Source: an uncultured Porphyromonadaceae bacterium (GTDB lineage: Bacteria; Bacteroidota; Bacteroidia; Bacteroidales; Muribaculaceae). Taken from it: 58,917 nucleotides of DNA. Both the position numbers and the translations under genes were made by a program. The DNA is taken from contig UQLO01000014.1 of NCBI GenBank assembly GCA_900541865.1, forward strand, positions 1-58,917. Direction: 5' to 3'. The notes under the pieces are model-generated. The model saw nothing but the letters and a program-made list of their open reading frames with translations, did no database searches and was not told the origin of the DNA. Positions 1 to 8,849 of this stretch are shown here, piece by piece; within the stretch, counting starts at the first letter, position 1, and every line of letters begins with the position of its first letter.

Positions 1-1
1 T

Positions 2-74
<73 letters not shown>

Positions 75-95
75 CAAAACTTGCAAAACGCAAAT

Positions 96-179
96 GTCCG
101 GGTGGTGGAATTGGTAGACACGCTACTTTGAGGGGGTAGTGGCCGAAAGGCTGTGTGAGTTCGAATCTCATCTCGGACA
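96..179 (+). tRNA. tRNA-Leu (anticodon GAG)
   Basis: An 84-nt class II tRNA with a long variable arm (GTGGCCGAAAGGCTGT region). The acceptor stem is 96-102 with 172-178 and the discriminator is A179. The anticodon loop TTGAGGG gives GAG, reading CUC/CUU. The T-loop GTTCGAATC is present. CCA is not encoded. It sits downstream of tRNA-Gly and upstream of a strong hairpin terminator. Confidence 0.97.
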
Positions 180-186
180 CTTTAGA

Positions 187-224
187 AAGACCTCAGGTTT
201 CATAAGAAACCTGAGGTCTTTTGC
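187..224 (+). terminator. Rho-independent terminator of the tRNA transcript
   Basis: A 14-bp stem (188-201 with 206-219) with an ATAA loop is followed by TTTT. It closes the tRNA-Gly/tRNA-Leu unit 8 nt after the tRNA-Leu 3' end. The stem is near-symmetric, with an A-rich stretch on the other side, so it may also stop the converging 273-2564 transcript. Confidence 0.85.
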
Positions 225-272
225 TTTTGCTGCATTTGAAGGGCGCTGCGACAAAGCCGCGACAAAGGCGCC

Positions 273-2564
273 TCACATTTTCAGGAGTGAGGAACCATTG
301 TCGGAGTTGTTGAGCGAGCGGCGCGAGGAGCGGAATATGGAGCCGAAGTCGGCCGAATAGCTCACCGACAGCACCACCATGTTGGCGTTGTTCTTTATGT
401 AGCGTTCCCGATAGTAGGGATTGACCGCGGAATATCCCCATGCCGGATACTTTGTGCCTTTCTTTTCGAACATATACATCCAGCTTGCCTCGAAGGTCCA
501 ATGTTTGTTCGGTTGGTATTCAAATGAGAGCGCATCGCCGTTTTCGTCGCGCCCCACATAGTTTCCGCTCAAGTATTTCCCGGGTATTTTGCGCCAGTAG
601 GAGACGGTATACGGGCCCTTGTTCCACCATACGGAGAAATTGGCTTTGAAAGCCGTCAGATGGCGACCCCGGGTGTCGGTCATCGTCTCGTAATGATCCA
701 GACCCAGATTCAGATTAGCCCCGAAGCCCGCTATGTCGGAAATTCTCAAGTTAAGGTTACCCCCGGCGTACCACGATCGACGTGCATTGACCGACTGCGA
801 CAGGAAAAGCCTGTCGCCAAGGTAGAACATGTCGCTCATCACAAAGTCTCCGATACGGCGGTAGTTCATCAGCAGCGAAGCCTTGAATTTCTTGTATTGG
901 AACGAGGGCATAAGCTGGTAAAGGAATACATTGGCAACCTTGAGGTCGGGATTGCCATTGGAGATGAGATAGGGCGACTGCTGCTGAGGATAGTCAGTAA
1001 GCGCCGACAGCGACGGTATGCTCGGCGAATACTGGAAAGCTGCAGCCATATTCCACTTCTGCGAAATGTTCCACGACAGTTGGACTGTGGTAAGATTGCG
1101 TATGAAATGTCGTTTGTTGAGGTCGTTCTTAATCCAGAACATCTTTGCTCCGGTGGCCAACGACAAGTAGACGCGGTCGATCTGCTTGCCCAGGCGCGCG
1201 TAAACGTAATTGTTGTTCTCGGTGAGCACCGGCTTGTAGTCCGAGCTCAGGTAGGTGTTTGTGCTGTGCGACAAGGTATTCTGCCAGCCGGCCGACAAGG
1301 ATGTGTTGTCGCCGAACTGATGGTTGTAGCTCACCTCGCCGATGAGCGAACGGCGCCGGTTGTCGACGTCCATCAAGTAGTCCTCGCTGCCTCCGTCGCT
1401 GAAGAAATATTGGTTGTTGCGCCGGTAGTCGCTTGAGCTCAGAGTGCCGACAAGCTGCACCTCCAGCGAATTGCGTTCGTTGAATTCTCTCTTGAAAAAG
1501 AGATCGAGCGACGACGACAGGCTGTTGTCGGTCGTAAGGTTATGGTTGTTGTACTCGCCAAGATAGGAATCCTCCGTCCGGGCCAGCGAACGGCTTTTAT
1601 GATAGTAAGGATTCATGCGAAGTGTCGCCGAGAACAGAGTGGCCGCATTGGGGCTGTAGTCGTATTTTACGCCGATGTTGTGATTGTGGTAGTTAAACGG
1701 GTTGCGGTCGTGCTCTTCGAGGTCTACACGGAAGTCGTCGCCTATATAACTTTCAGTTTTATTATCATATACCTGCTGATAGTTGCGCCACGACGGGCTG
1801 TATGTCAGCGTGAACTGCGACGGCCCCTGATGGTAGGCAGCCCGCAGGTTGGCGTCGACAAATACAGTGCTCACTGCACTCCGCCCCCAAAGGTAGACTT
1901 GGCCGCCGTCGTTTCGCTTCTTAAGAGTGATGTTGAGAAAGCCGGTATTGCCTCGGTCGGCATAACGCGCCGGTGTGATTCTCGAAAATTCTATCTTGGC
2001 TATATCCTTGGGTTGGAGTGCGTTGAGGTCTGCAATGGTCGACGGTATGCCGTTTATGAGAATAACCGGCGTGCCTCCGTCGACTGTCAGTGAGCGCGTT
2101 ATGGGGTTTGCCTCCAAGCCCGCGAGCGGCAGCTTCTGAAAGAGGCTGATGGAGGTTGAGGATGCCTTAACATCGGCTGCCGCCGGAAAAATTATGGTGC
2201 GACCCTTGGTGTCGGTCATCGAGTTGGCATTAACCTGCAATTCGCCAAGCATCACCCCCTCCGAAAGATAGACCGTACCGACATTCACATTTTTGTCCGA
2301 CTCGATGACGATTTCAGTGGTATTGAAGCCTGTCATCGTTATTTCCAACATAAGCCGCGATTTAACATCGGTTGAAATATCGAACAACCCATTGTCGGAC
2401 GTAGTGGCCCCACCAACGAATTGCTCGCCTATCATCAGCCTGCAGATTGCTCCCGATGCCACCGTAGAATCGCTTTCGAAGCGCACCTGGCCCTGAATGG
2501 TTCGTGCCGACATCGTGGTCGTCAAAAATAATATTGTCAAAAATAGTGCCGTCAGTCGATACAT
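273..2564 (-). CDS. Outer-membrane beta-barrel receptor with carboxypeptidase-like N-terminal domain (TonB-dependent-receptor-like)
   Basis: This 763-residue protein starts with a signal peptide (about residues 1-20, ending TTTMSA). A short Ig-like regulatory domain of the carboxypeptidase-D type follows (about 21-105), then a plug-like segment (about 125-215, with INGIPS and the end NTGFLNITLKKR). The rest is a long barrel rich in alternating aromatic and polar strands, as in the Bacteroidetes OMP_b-brl_3 family. No clear TonB box is visible. Proteins of this type sit in the outer membrane and bind or import an unknown ligand. No SusD partner, sigma factor or enzyme gene adjoins it, so the substrate is unknown. 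The 5' leader would be about 200 nt if the promoter at 2777-2811 drives it, and that promoter has a homopolymer spacer that may vary in length. The start is the only ATG that keeps the signal peptide intact. Confidence 0.85.
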   Translation of the reverse strand: MYRLTALFLTILFLTTTMSARTIQGQVRFESDSTVASGAICRLMIGEQFVGGATTSDNGLFDISTDVKSRLMLEITMTGFNTTEIVIESDKNVNVGTVYLSEGVMLGELQVNANSMTDTKGRTIIFPAAADVKASSTSISLFQKLPLAGLEANPITRSLTVDGGTPVILINGIPSTIADLNALQPKDIAKIEFSRITPARYADRGNTGFLNITLKKRNDGGQVYLWGRSAVSTVFVDANLRAAYHQGPSQFTLTYSPSWRNYQQVYDNKTESYIGDDFRVDLEEHDRNPFNYHNHNIGVKYDYSPNAATLFSATLRMNPYYHKSRSLARTEDSYLGEYNNHNLTTDNSLSSSLDLFFKREFNERNSLEVQLVGTLSSSDYRRNNQYFFSDGGSEDYLMDVDNRRRSLIGEVSYNHQFGDNTSLSAGWQNTLSHSTNTYLSSDYKPVLTENNNYVYARLGKQIDRVYLSLATGAKMFWIKNDLNKRHFIRNLTTVQLSWNISQKWNMAAAFQYSPSIPSLSALTDYPQQQSPYLISNGNPDLKVANVFLYQLMPSFQYKKFKASLLMNYRRIGDFVMSDMFYLGDRLFLSQSVNARRSWYAGGNLNLRISDIAGFGANLNLGLDHYETMTDTRGRHLTAFKANFSVWWNKGPYTVSYWRKIPGKYLSGNYVGRDENGDALSFEYQPNKHWTFEASWMYMFEKKGTKYPAWGYSAVNPYYRERYIKNNANMVVLSVSYSADFGSIFRSSRRSLNNSDNGSSLLKM

Positions 2565-2776
2565 AGAACTCGTTTAAACTTTTCGCAAATAGGTAAAAAC
2601 GAAAGATTTTTTAGGAATTCATAAGGCTTTTGAGGGCGTTATGGGGTTCCATAATAACCGAAAAAGGCCGAAATGATTTACAAAAAAGATGAGTTTTTAA
2701 CATTTGGGAATAAGTTTTAAATGAGTTCATATGCTGTAATGAATAGTGTTCATTTATATAGACGCAAAAATATCGG

Positions 2777-2811
2777 CAAAGTTACATTTTTTTTGGGGGG
2801 GGGAGAGAAAT
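2777..2811 (-). promoter_or_regulatory. Candidate phase-variable Bacteroidetes promoter
   Basis: On the minus strand there is a perfect -7 element TAACTTTG (2784-2777). Upstream of it the spacer consists of ATGT-like bases plus A8 and C9, and a TTTC (2810-2807) lies 22 nt before the -7 element. The usual Bacteroidetes spacing is 19-21. Losing one to three bases from the homopolymers would bring the TTTC into register. The only gene downstream on this strand is the receptor at 273-2564. Confidence 0.5.
2787..2803. repeat. Homopolymer tract T8G9
   Basis: Eight T (2787-2794) run directly into nine G (2795-2803) on the plus strand. It is the longest mononucleotide run I noticed in the window, and it falls exactly in the spacer of a candidate promoter. 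Runs of this length are prone to slipped-strand mispairing and also to sequencing error. Confidence 0.9.
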
Positions 2812-2823
2812 CGCGCGGCGAAC

Positions 2824-2861
2824 ATCGAAAAAGCCATGCTCCGCGCGGAGCATGGCTTTCG
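2824..2861 (-). terminator. Terminator of the 2881-7266 gene
   Basis: A perfect palindrome of about 28 bases (2831-2858, AGCCATGCTCCG mirrored) has its centre at 2844/2845. On the minus strand it is followed by TTTTT (2830-2826 side). It lies 20 nt after the stop codon of the 1461-residue gene. Confidence 0.85.
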
Positions 2862-2880
2862 GAAAGGATACGGGGTGTGC

Positions 2881-5800
2881 TTAGCGCACGGTCACTTTGG
2901 CAACCTGATTGCCAACGCGAACTATGTATACACCGGCAGCGGTCGGAATGATGTCGCTGCCCGTGCCGGAGAGGCGTTCGACAAGTCGTCCGTCGATGCC
3001 ATAGACGTCGATTGCCATACCCTGAGCGCCTTTTACGGTGATGGCTCCGGTGATGGAAGCGATGCGGACGTTGGTGACGGCTGCGGCGTTGATGCCGGAG
3101 AGTTCGGGAGTGGCTACGTTGGAGAATACCGATTCGCCGCGGTTGGCGTAGACGGTAGTCACGGTGTAGCGGCTGCCGTCCGGAGCGGAGGCATCGGTGT
3201 AGGCCGTGTCGGCAACGGGTTCGCCGTTGATGCGCTCACCGTTGCGGTAGACGTTGTAGCCTGCAATCGACAGTGCCGACGCGCCGTTACCGGCCGGCGT
3301 GTAAGTAACGTCGTCGACCATCAGCACATAGGCGTCGCGACTGTGGTTGCGGATCGCGAAGTGCTTGGCGCCCGCCGGCAGACTCACAAAGTACTGGGTC
3401 CAGGCGAAGGGCACAGAAGGCACGTTGAGAAGCACCTGGAAATCGGTCGTGGCCGTGCCGCCGGTGGAGTAAAGAATCTCCATTTCCTCAAGAGCGTCGG
3501 CAAGCATAGACTTGGCCCAAAGCGAGATGGTCTGAGCGGCACCGCTGAGTTCGGGCGAGATTGCCCAGTCGTCGGTGCGTTTCTGCAGATAGTCCGGTTC
3601 TCCGTCGGTGACGGCCATTGAGCCGATGTAGTTGCTGCCGCTGTGAGCCTTGAAGTAGGCCGGATCGGAGAAGTGGCCGCTGAGCTGCTCGTCGGCATCG
3701 GAGATTGCAAACCACGACTGCTGCGACGACGGCTGCGGGCCATAGTCCGGCATGTCGATGAAGTTGAAGCCGTAGATGCAGTAGTTGTCGCCGTCGACGA
3801 AGGTCCAGCCGTCGAGTCCGTCGGTCGTCCAGGGCAGAACATTCTCGAAGTCCTCGGTCATCTCTTCGGCATAGTCGACAGGTATCTCCGGCTCGCTCCA
3901 GCTCAGAGTGATGGTTGAAGGTGCCTCACTGGTGTAGGTTGCGCGGAGGTCGTCGACGGCGGGATAGTTCGGGTAGATGGTAACCACGGGCATGTCGGCC
4001 CACTCGTTGTTGACAGCATTTTGGTCGGCGGCGAAATTGAGGCGTACCTTGTAGACAACCGTTTCGGGCGTGGAAACCGTGTGCGGAGCACTGAAGGTAT
4101 GGCTCAGGCGCGCATCGGATTCGGTGCCGGCGAAGGTCTCCGAATCAATAACCTCGCCGTCGCGCAGAAGCTCGAGAGTGAATTCTTCGACCTTCTTGAG
4201 ACCATAGTTGGCAAGAGCAATCGAAACGGGGGCTACGGCATCGGTCTTGACGCGGGCCGGAACGCTCACGCTCGTCAGCGCCATATCGTTGTCGTAACGT
4301 TGCATCACCTTTAAGTTATCGACGTGGATATACTGGTAGGAGTTGACCGTGCCGATAAGGTTTATCTGAATGGTCTTGCCGGCATATTCAGTCAGCGGCA
4401 CTTCCACGCGATGCCAGCCCTCGGTTTCGTAGTCGGCAAGATTGACGGTGGCGATGGTGTTGAACACGCCATACTGCCCGACTTGAACATCGATGGTGTT
4501 GGTGTCGGCTATTTCACCGATGAGCGGGAAAACGTAGAAAGTCAGCATCGGAGTGACGGCCTCGCCCAGGTCGATAAGGCCGGTGCGGAAGTAGGCCGTG
4601 CTGCCGACATACTGCGAGAACATCGCCATCAGACCGTTGTCGCCGTCCTGCGACTGCACTTCCTCAAAAGTATTGTCCGAGGCGCAGTCCCAGTAGGAGT
4701 AGATGTTCGAGCCGCCCTGAAGCGACAGGTAACTCATCGTCAGATTCGAGAACGACTCCTCATAGGGCAGCTCGTAGGGTGTGCCCAGGCCGACGTGCTC
4801 GGTCAGCACGCCCTTGGTGTTCTCGCCGCCCGATGTGGAGGCAGTGACACCGAACTGTTGGAACATCTGCGGCTGCTCTTCGGTAGGTATCATAATCTGG
4901 AAGGTGCAGTCGGTGCCCGTGAGGCCGGTCTGAATCATCATGTCAGTGCCGGTGACGTTGGTGTAGATATTGTATGTCACCAGAGAGGGATCCATCGGCG
5001 TGCCGTCGATGAAGGTAGTCACCGGCGACCATTCGATGCGTACCTCGCCGGGAGTGTCGGTGGGATAAGCGGCCGCCGACGACACGGCTGCCGGAAGGTT
5101 CACGCCGGAGTAGCCCGTGGCGGTGGCAACCATGCCCTCGCCGGCGTAGTTTGTGGCTACGGCAGTATAGGTGTGCGAGCCCTCGGGGGCTTCGGCGTCG
5201 AAGTACTCAACGAGCTGACCGGGAGTCACGGCTGTGACAACCGTAATAGTCTCGCCGTCGCGGAACAGCTCAATTTGGTCGATGGAGTTAAGTGCGTTGC
5301 CGCCGATATCGGTAGTGGGGGCCTTCAGGCTGATATTCACACCGGTGGCACCCGTCGACAGGGAAGCGGCGCGGAAGTCGGTGGCGGCGTCGGGCACGGT
5401 CGACTCGTAGGGCGCGCTCACGGTGAGATTGGTGCCGAAGAGCCACCAGTTTTCCTTGGCCGTAATATTGTGGATGCCCAGATAGGTGCTTCCGTAGCCG
5501 GTAGCCTCGAAGTTGCCGGTGTAGCGGGTCAGAGTTTCCGAAACAACCTCACTGGGTTCGATGACCACGGTGGTCATGGCCTCTGCGGTGGGAGCGTCGC
5601 CGACGAGAATCTCGAACTTGCCTGGGAGGTCGCCGTTGTAGACGCGGGCGTCGAACGACACGATGTAGTACTTCCCGTTCTGGCAATTGATGGGAGGAGT
5701 GATGAGCCAGTCGTCGCCGTCCATCTCCTCGTTGGTAGCCGAGCGGACTTCGCCGTAGTAGAATTCCCAGGTGTAGCCGTCGTTGTTGGAGTCGATTATG

Positions 5801-7266
5801 GTGTAGAGATCCATTACCTCGCGCTCGTCGAAAGTTTCGGTGAAGGGGGGCTGTGCCTGGCCGCCGATGACCTTGTCGGAAATACCTTCTTCCGAAGGTG
5901 TTCCGTTGCAGTAAGCCGTCACGGAGTAGGTGTAGGCCGTCAGTTCCGATGAGCTCAGGTAGTCCCAGCAGCTCGTCCAGGATGTACTTTCCTCCACGAC
6001 TTTGCCGTCGGGGTTGCGGACCACCTTGTATGTTATGTCGCCGTCGAGAGGATCGCCGTCGGCAGTAGTCGTAACGGCGTCCCAAGTCACGTTGATCGAC
6101 GAGCCGTAGGTCGTCAGGCTCACAACAGGTGCTGCCGGCGCGGCATAACCGATGGCCGTGGTCAGCTTGGCGGCCGGACCGTCGCCGACGGAGTTGGACA
6201 TTATCACTTTGAACTCGTAGGTTCCGCGCTGAGGCACGGTGATGTCGACCGAGCGTTCAACCATGCTGTATGTACTTCCGGAAGACACTTCCACATCGTT
6301 CTGCAAAACGCGGTAGTTAAGCATCCCGGAATATTCCTTCCCATCGTATGTCGTGCCCGGTGCCTTGAAGCTAAGCACACCGGAGAGCATGCCCGGAACG
6401 CCCGTAAAGGTCAACTCGGTGGCTGCAGCCGGAGCGCCCGGCTCGGCGGCGGCTTCTGCCATAAAGAGACCGCCGACAACGGTGCCGGCTGAAAATTCAT
6501 TCAGCAACGCTGTCTGAGCAGTGGCCGCGTCTACGCTGTAGAGGCGGCATTTGCCGTCGGCGCTCTGTACCGACACTATCAGTTTGCCGTCGTTGCCGAA
6601 AATCGACGAGGCGTGCATAAACGGCACATACTCGCCGTCGACCAGTGGGGTCAGACCCGTGTCGCCCACCTTGGTTATGGTGGCGTCGGTCTTCGATATG
6701 GTGTAGAGGGCGCCGGAGGCATCAATGCCGTAGAGAGTGCCTTCTTTGTCCAAAGCAAGAGCGCCCATCTGGCGTTCCATCACGCCAACGGCGGTTTCCT
6801 CCAGTTCGGTGGTGCCCATGTTCACCACATAGCTGTAGAGCACAAAGTTTTCGCGCTCAGAGTCCTGGGCGCAACCATAGAGCGCGCCGCCAGGGCCCGA
6901 GGCCATGCCCGAAACCATGCCGCAGGGATAAGGGCTCACCGAAAGTCCCCACCCCGTCTGCATAGTCCAGTCCTCCATGCTGAAGGGGTAGTAGTTCATG
7001 TTGCCCCAATAGGAGTAGACATTGTTGATGTCTGCAAGATAATAGACGTCGCCGGAGGCAAAACCGCCGCCGGTGCCCTTGCGGTCGTCGGTGGCTCCCT
7101 TGAGATTGAAATTGCCATCGGACGTCATCGGTACTTCATAGACGCCCGGCGTAAACGACGCATCCGACGTACTGTACACACTACCGCAAAGAACCGCTTG
7201 GGCGCCATAGACCGGCATCAACCATCCGGGGGCACTCAAGAGCAAAGCCAGCACTGTTTTTTTCAT
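2881..7266 (-). CDS. Large secreted multidomain protein with fibronectin-III-like and choice-of-anchor J domains and a T9SS type A C-terminal signal
   Basis: This 1461-residue protein starts with a signal peptide (MKKTVLALLL, cleaved near VYGAQA). About residues 25-270 look like a repetitive beta-rich domain (LYGCAQD, LYSYVVN, LYGIDASG, LYSVDA). Fibronectin-III-like modules and two choice-of-anchor J (MAM-like) modules follow. The first begins near TETFDERE and the second near TEDFENVLPW, each with the D-D-W-L/A-I-(T/S)-P core. The C-terminal 60 residues (IDVYGIDGRLVERL to AAGVYIVRVGN) match T9SS type A sorting domains, which suggests export across the outer membrane and attachment to the cell surface. 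A canonical promoter lies about 100 nt upstream and a terminator directly downstream, so it is monocistronic. The ligand or role is unknown; adhesion is one possibility for this architecture. Confidence 0.8.
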   Translation of the reverse strand: MKKTVLALLLSAPGWLMPVYGAQAVLCGSVYSTSDASFTPGVYEVPMTSDGNFNLKGATDDRKGTGGGFASGDVYYLADINNVYSYWGNMNYYPFSMEDWTMQTGWGLSVSPYPCGMVSGMASGPGGALYGCAQDSERENFVLYSYVVNMGTTELEETAVGVMERQMGALALDKEGTLYGIDASGALYTISKTDATITKVGDTGLTPLVDGEYVPFMHASSIFGNDGKLIVSVQSADGKCRLYSVDAATAQTALLNEFSAGTVVGGLFMAEAAAEPGAPAAATELTFTGVPGMLSGVLSFKAPGTTYDGKEYSGMLNYRVLQNDVEVSSGSTYSMVERSVDITVPQRGTYEFKVIMSNSVGDGPAAKLTTAIGYAAPAAPVVSLTTYGSSINVTWDAVTTTADGDPLDGDITYKVVRNPDGKVVEESTSWTSCWDYLSSSELTAYTYSVTAYCNGTPSEEGISDKVIGGQAQPPFTETFDEREVMDLYTIIDSNNDGYTWEFYYGEVRSATNEEMDGDDWLITPPINCQNGKYYIVSFDARVYNGDLPGKFEILVGDAPTAEAMTTVVIEPSEVVSETLTRYTGNFEATGYGSTYLGIHNITAKENWWLFGTNLTVSAPYESTVPDAATDFRAASLSTGATGVNISLKAPTTDIGGNALNSIDQIELFRDGETITVVTAVTPGQLVEYFDAEAPEGSHTYTAVATNYAGEGMVATATGYSGVNLPAAVSSAAAYPTDTPGEVRIEWSPVTTFIDGTPMDPSLVTYNIYTNVTGTDMMIQTGLTGTDCTFQIMIPTEEQPQMFQQFGVTASTSGGENTKGVLTEHVGLGTPYELPYEESFSNLTMSYLSLQGGSNIYSYWDCASDNTFEEVQSQDGDNGLMAMFSQYVGSTAYFRTGLIDLGEAVTPMLTFYVFPLIGEIADTNTIDVQVGQYGVFNTIATVNLADYETEGWHRVEVPLTEYAGKTIQINLIGTVNSYQYIHVDNLKVMQRYDNDMALTSVSVPARVKTDAVAPVSIALANYGLKKVEEFTLELLRDGEVIDSETFAGTESDARLSHTFSAPHTVSTPETVVYKVRLNFAADQNAVNNEWADMPVVTIYPNYPAVDDLRATYTSEAPSTITLSWSEPEIPVDYAEEMTEDFENVLPWTTDGLDGWTFVDGDNYCIYGFNFIDMPDYGPQPSSQQSWFAISDADEQLSGHFSDPAYFKAHSGSNYIGSMAVTDGEPDYLQKRTDDWAISPELSGAAQTISLWAKSMLADALEEMEILYSTGGTATTDFQVLLNVPSVPFAWTQYFVSLPAGAKHFAIRNHSRDAYVLMVDDVTYTPAGNGASALSIAGYNVYRNGERINGEPVADTAYTDASAPDGSRYTVTTVYANRGESVFSNVATPELSGINAAAVTNVRIASITGAITVKGAQGMAIDVYGIDGRLVERLSGTGSDIIPTAAGVYIVRVGNQVAKVTVR

Positions 7267-7369
7267 GAGTATATATTGGGAGAGGTTCTTTCTTGAAACT
7301 TCCTCCCGAGGCCAAGAACCGGTAAAGAACCCCGGAGGAAAAGCGGAGCAAAATGCCGTCCGCCGCTTG

Positions 7370-7401
7370 CAAATTTAGCGTCCCGAACGTTCTTTCCCAA
7401 A
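7370..7401 (-). promoter_or_regulatory. Promoter of the 2881-7266 gene
   Basis: The minus strand carries TTTG (7401-7398), 20 nt, then TAAATTTG (7377-7370), a perfect Bacteroidetes housekeeping promoter. The predicted start is near 7363-7366, giving a leader of about 100 nt. The leader contains a short inverted repeat (GGTTCTT 7284-7290 with AAGAACC 7314-7320). Confidence 0.85.
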
Positions 7402-7471
7402 TTTTAATACCACTTTTTAACCCATCACCCCGCAAAATTTAACATAGGATAAACTTTTTCGGCGTTTTTCT

Positions 7472-7511
7472 CAAAAACAGTGCAGACGCACCGGATGCGA
7501 TGCGTCTGCAC
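7472..7511 (-). terminator. Terminator of the fur-purA-DUF1015 operon
   Basis: An 11-bp stem (7480-7490 with 7501-7511, TGCAGACGCA type) is followed on the minus strand by TGTTTTTG. It lies 18 nt after the DUF1015 stop codon. Confidence 0.8.
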
Positions 7512-7528
7512 ATGTCTGTCTATTTCGA

Positions 7529-8773
7529 TTATTCAAGCGAATGAATCACCAGGCCCGAGCGGAGTTTAGGCTCGAACCAGGTGGTCTTCGGAGGCATGAT
7601 GTTGCCGGTGTCGGCAATATTCATAAGCTGGGTCATGCTCACCGGGAAGAGTGCCAGCGCGAAAGCCATTTCGCCGCTGTCGACACGACGCTTGAGCTCG
7701 CCAAGGCCGCGGATGCCCCCGACGAAGTCTATGCGCTTGTCGCTGCGGAGGTCGGTGATGCCGATCAGGTCGCGCAGTATGAGGTCGGAAGAGATGGTAA
7801 CGTCGAGCTGCCCGATGGGGTCGTCGTCGTTGTAGGTACCCTCACGGGCCGTCAGCGAGTACCAATGGCCCTCCAGGTAGAGTGAGAAGTTGTGGAGTGC
7901 GGCCGGAGTGTAGATTTCGGTTCCCTTGTCCTCGACAACGAAGTCCTTCGCCAACTTCTCCAGGAACTCTGCCGGCGACATCCCGTTGAGGTCGCGCACA
8001 ACGCGGTTATAGTCGATGATTTTAAGATGCGAAGCCGGGAAAGCAACGGCAAGGAAGTAGTTGTACTCCTCGTCGCCGCGGTGGTTGGGGTTAAGGCGCG
8101 CCTTTTCGTTGCCTACCAGAGCGGCGGCCGCTGAGCGATGGTGGCCGTCGGCGATGTAGAGATAAGGTATCTTGGCAAACTCTGCCGTGATGGCGTCGAT
8201 GGTGGCTTGGTCGTCGATCACCCAGAAGTGGTGCCCGAAACCGTCCTCGGCTGTGAAGTCGTACTCCGGCTCGGTGGCGGCAACGCGACGGATTATGTCC
8301 TCGAGCACCTTATTGTCCGGAAAGGCGAAGAACACCGGCTCGATATTGGCGTTGTTGATGCGCACGTGCTTCATTCGGTCCTCCTCCTTGTCGCGCCGAG
8401 TAAGCTCGTGCTTCTTGATACGGCCCTCCATGTAGTCGTCGACATTGGCGGCAACGACGATGCCGAACTGCGTCCGGCCATCCATAGTCTGGGCGTAGAT
8501 ATAGTAATGCTCCTTGTTGTCCTGAACAAGCCAGCCGTTGCTGCGGAAAGCCGCAAAGTTCTCGACAGCCTTGTCGTAGACTTTCGGGTCGTGCTCGTCG
8601 GTGCCGGGAGCAAAATCAATCTCGGGCTTGATAATGTGGTAGAGCGAACGGGGGTTGCCTTCGGCCTCGGCACGCGCTTCTTCGCTGTTGAGCACGTCGT
8701 AGGGGCGCGACGCTACCTGCGTCACCATTTCTTTGGGCGGCCGGATGCCGCGGAAAGGCTTGATTTTGGCCAT
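7529..8773 (-). CDS. DUF1015 family protein
   Basis: This 414-residue cytoplasmic protein matches the DUF1015 family over its full length. The N-terminus has the family's PFRGIRPP and SRPYDVLNSEEA blocks, and the centre has the conserved YIADGHHRSAAA block (about 200). The family is common in Bacteroidetes and Firmicutes, often beside serine-biosynthesis genes, and its function is not established; a kinase-like role has been discussed. Here it is the last gene of an operon, 76 nt after purA and ahead of a terminator. There is no frameshift or truncation. I infer expression with the Fur-family regulator and PurA but no specific reaction. Confidence 0.85.
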   Translation of the reverse strand: MAKIKPFRGIRPPKEMVTQVASRPYDVLNSEEARAEAEGNPRSLYHIIKPEIDFAPGTDEHDPKVYDKAVENFAAFRSNGWLVQDNKEHYYIYAQTMDGRTQFGIVVAANVDDYMEGRIKKHELTRRDKEEDRMKHVRINNANIEPVFFAFPDNKVLEDIIRRVAATEPEYDFTAEDGFGHHFWVIDDQATIDAITAEFAKIPYLYIADGHHRSAAAALVGNEKARLNPNHRGDEEYNYFLAVAFPASHLKIIDYNRVVRDLNGMSPAEFLEKLAKDFVVEDKGTEIYTPAALHNFSLYLEGHWYSLTAREGTYNDDDPIGQLDVTISSDLILRDLIGITDLRSDKRIDFVGGIRGLGELKRRVDSGEMAFALALFPVSMTQLMNIADTGNIMPPKTTWFEPKLRSGLVIHSLE

Positions 8774-8849
8774 AGATTTGTGGTTTTAGGGTATAGTAGG
8801 TTTTTGGGAGTCCGGGGCGCCCCCGAAAGCGGCGTCCCGGACTTAGATC

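Larger units (their letters stand above)
2565..2880. other. Intergenic region: leader of the 273-2564 receptor, homopolymer promoter, terminator
   Basis: No convincing gene lies in these 316 bases. Reading on the minus strand, it contains the terminator of the 2881-7266 gene, a run C9A8, two overlapping -7 elements (2777-2784 and 2765-2772), and about 200 nt of AT-rich leader before the receptor ATG at 2564. I see no hairpin terminator inside the leader. Confidence 0.6.

Noticed and set aside
2765..2772. TATTTTTG as the main -7 element of the receptor gene
   Set aside because: At 20 nt upstream the sequence is CCAA in the homopolymer, not TTTG-like, so it is a weaker candidate than the element at 2777-2784.
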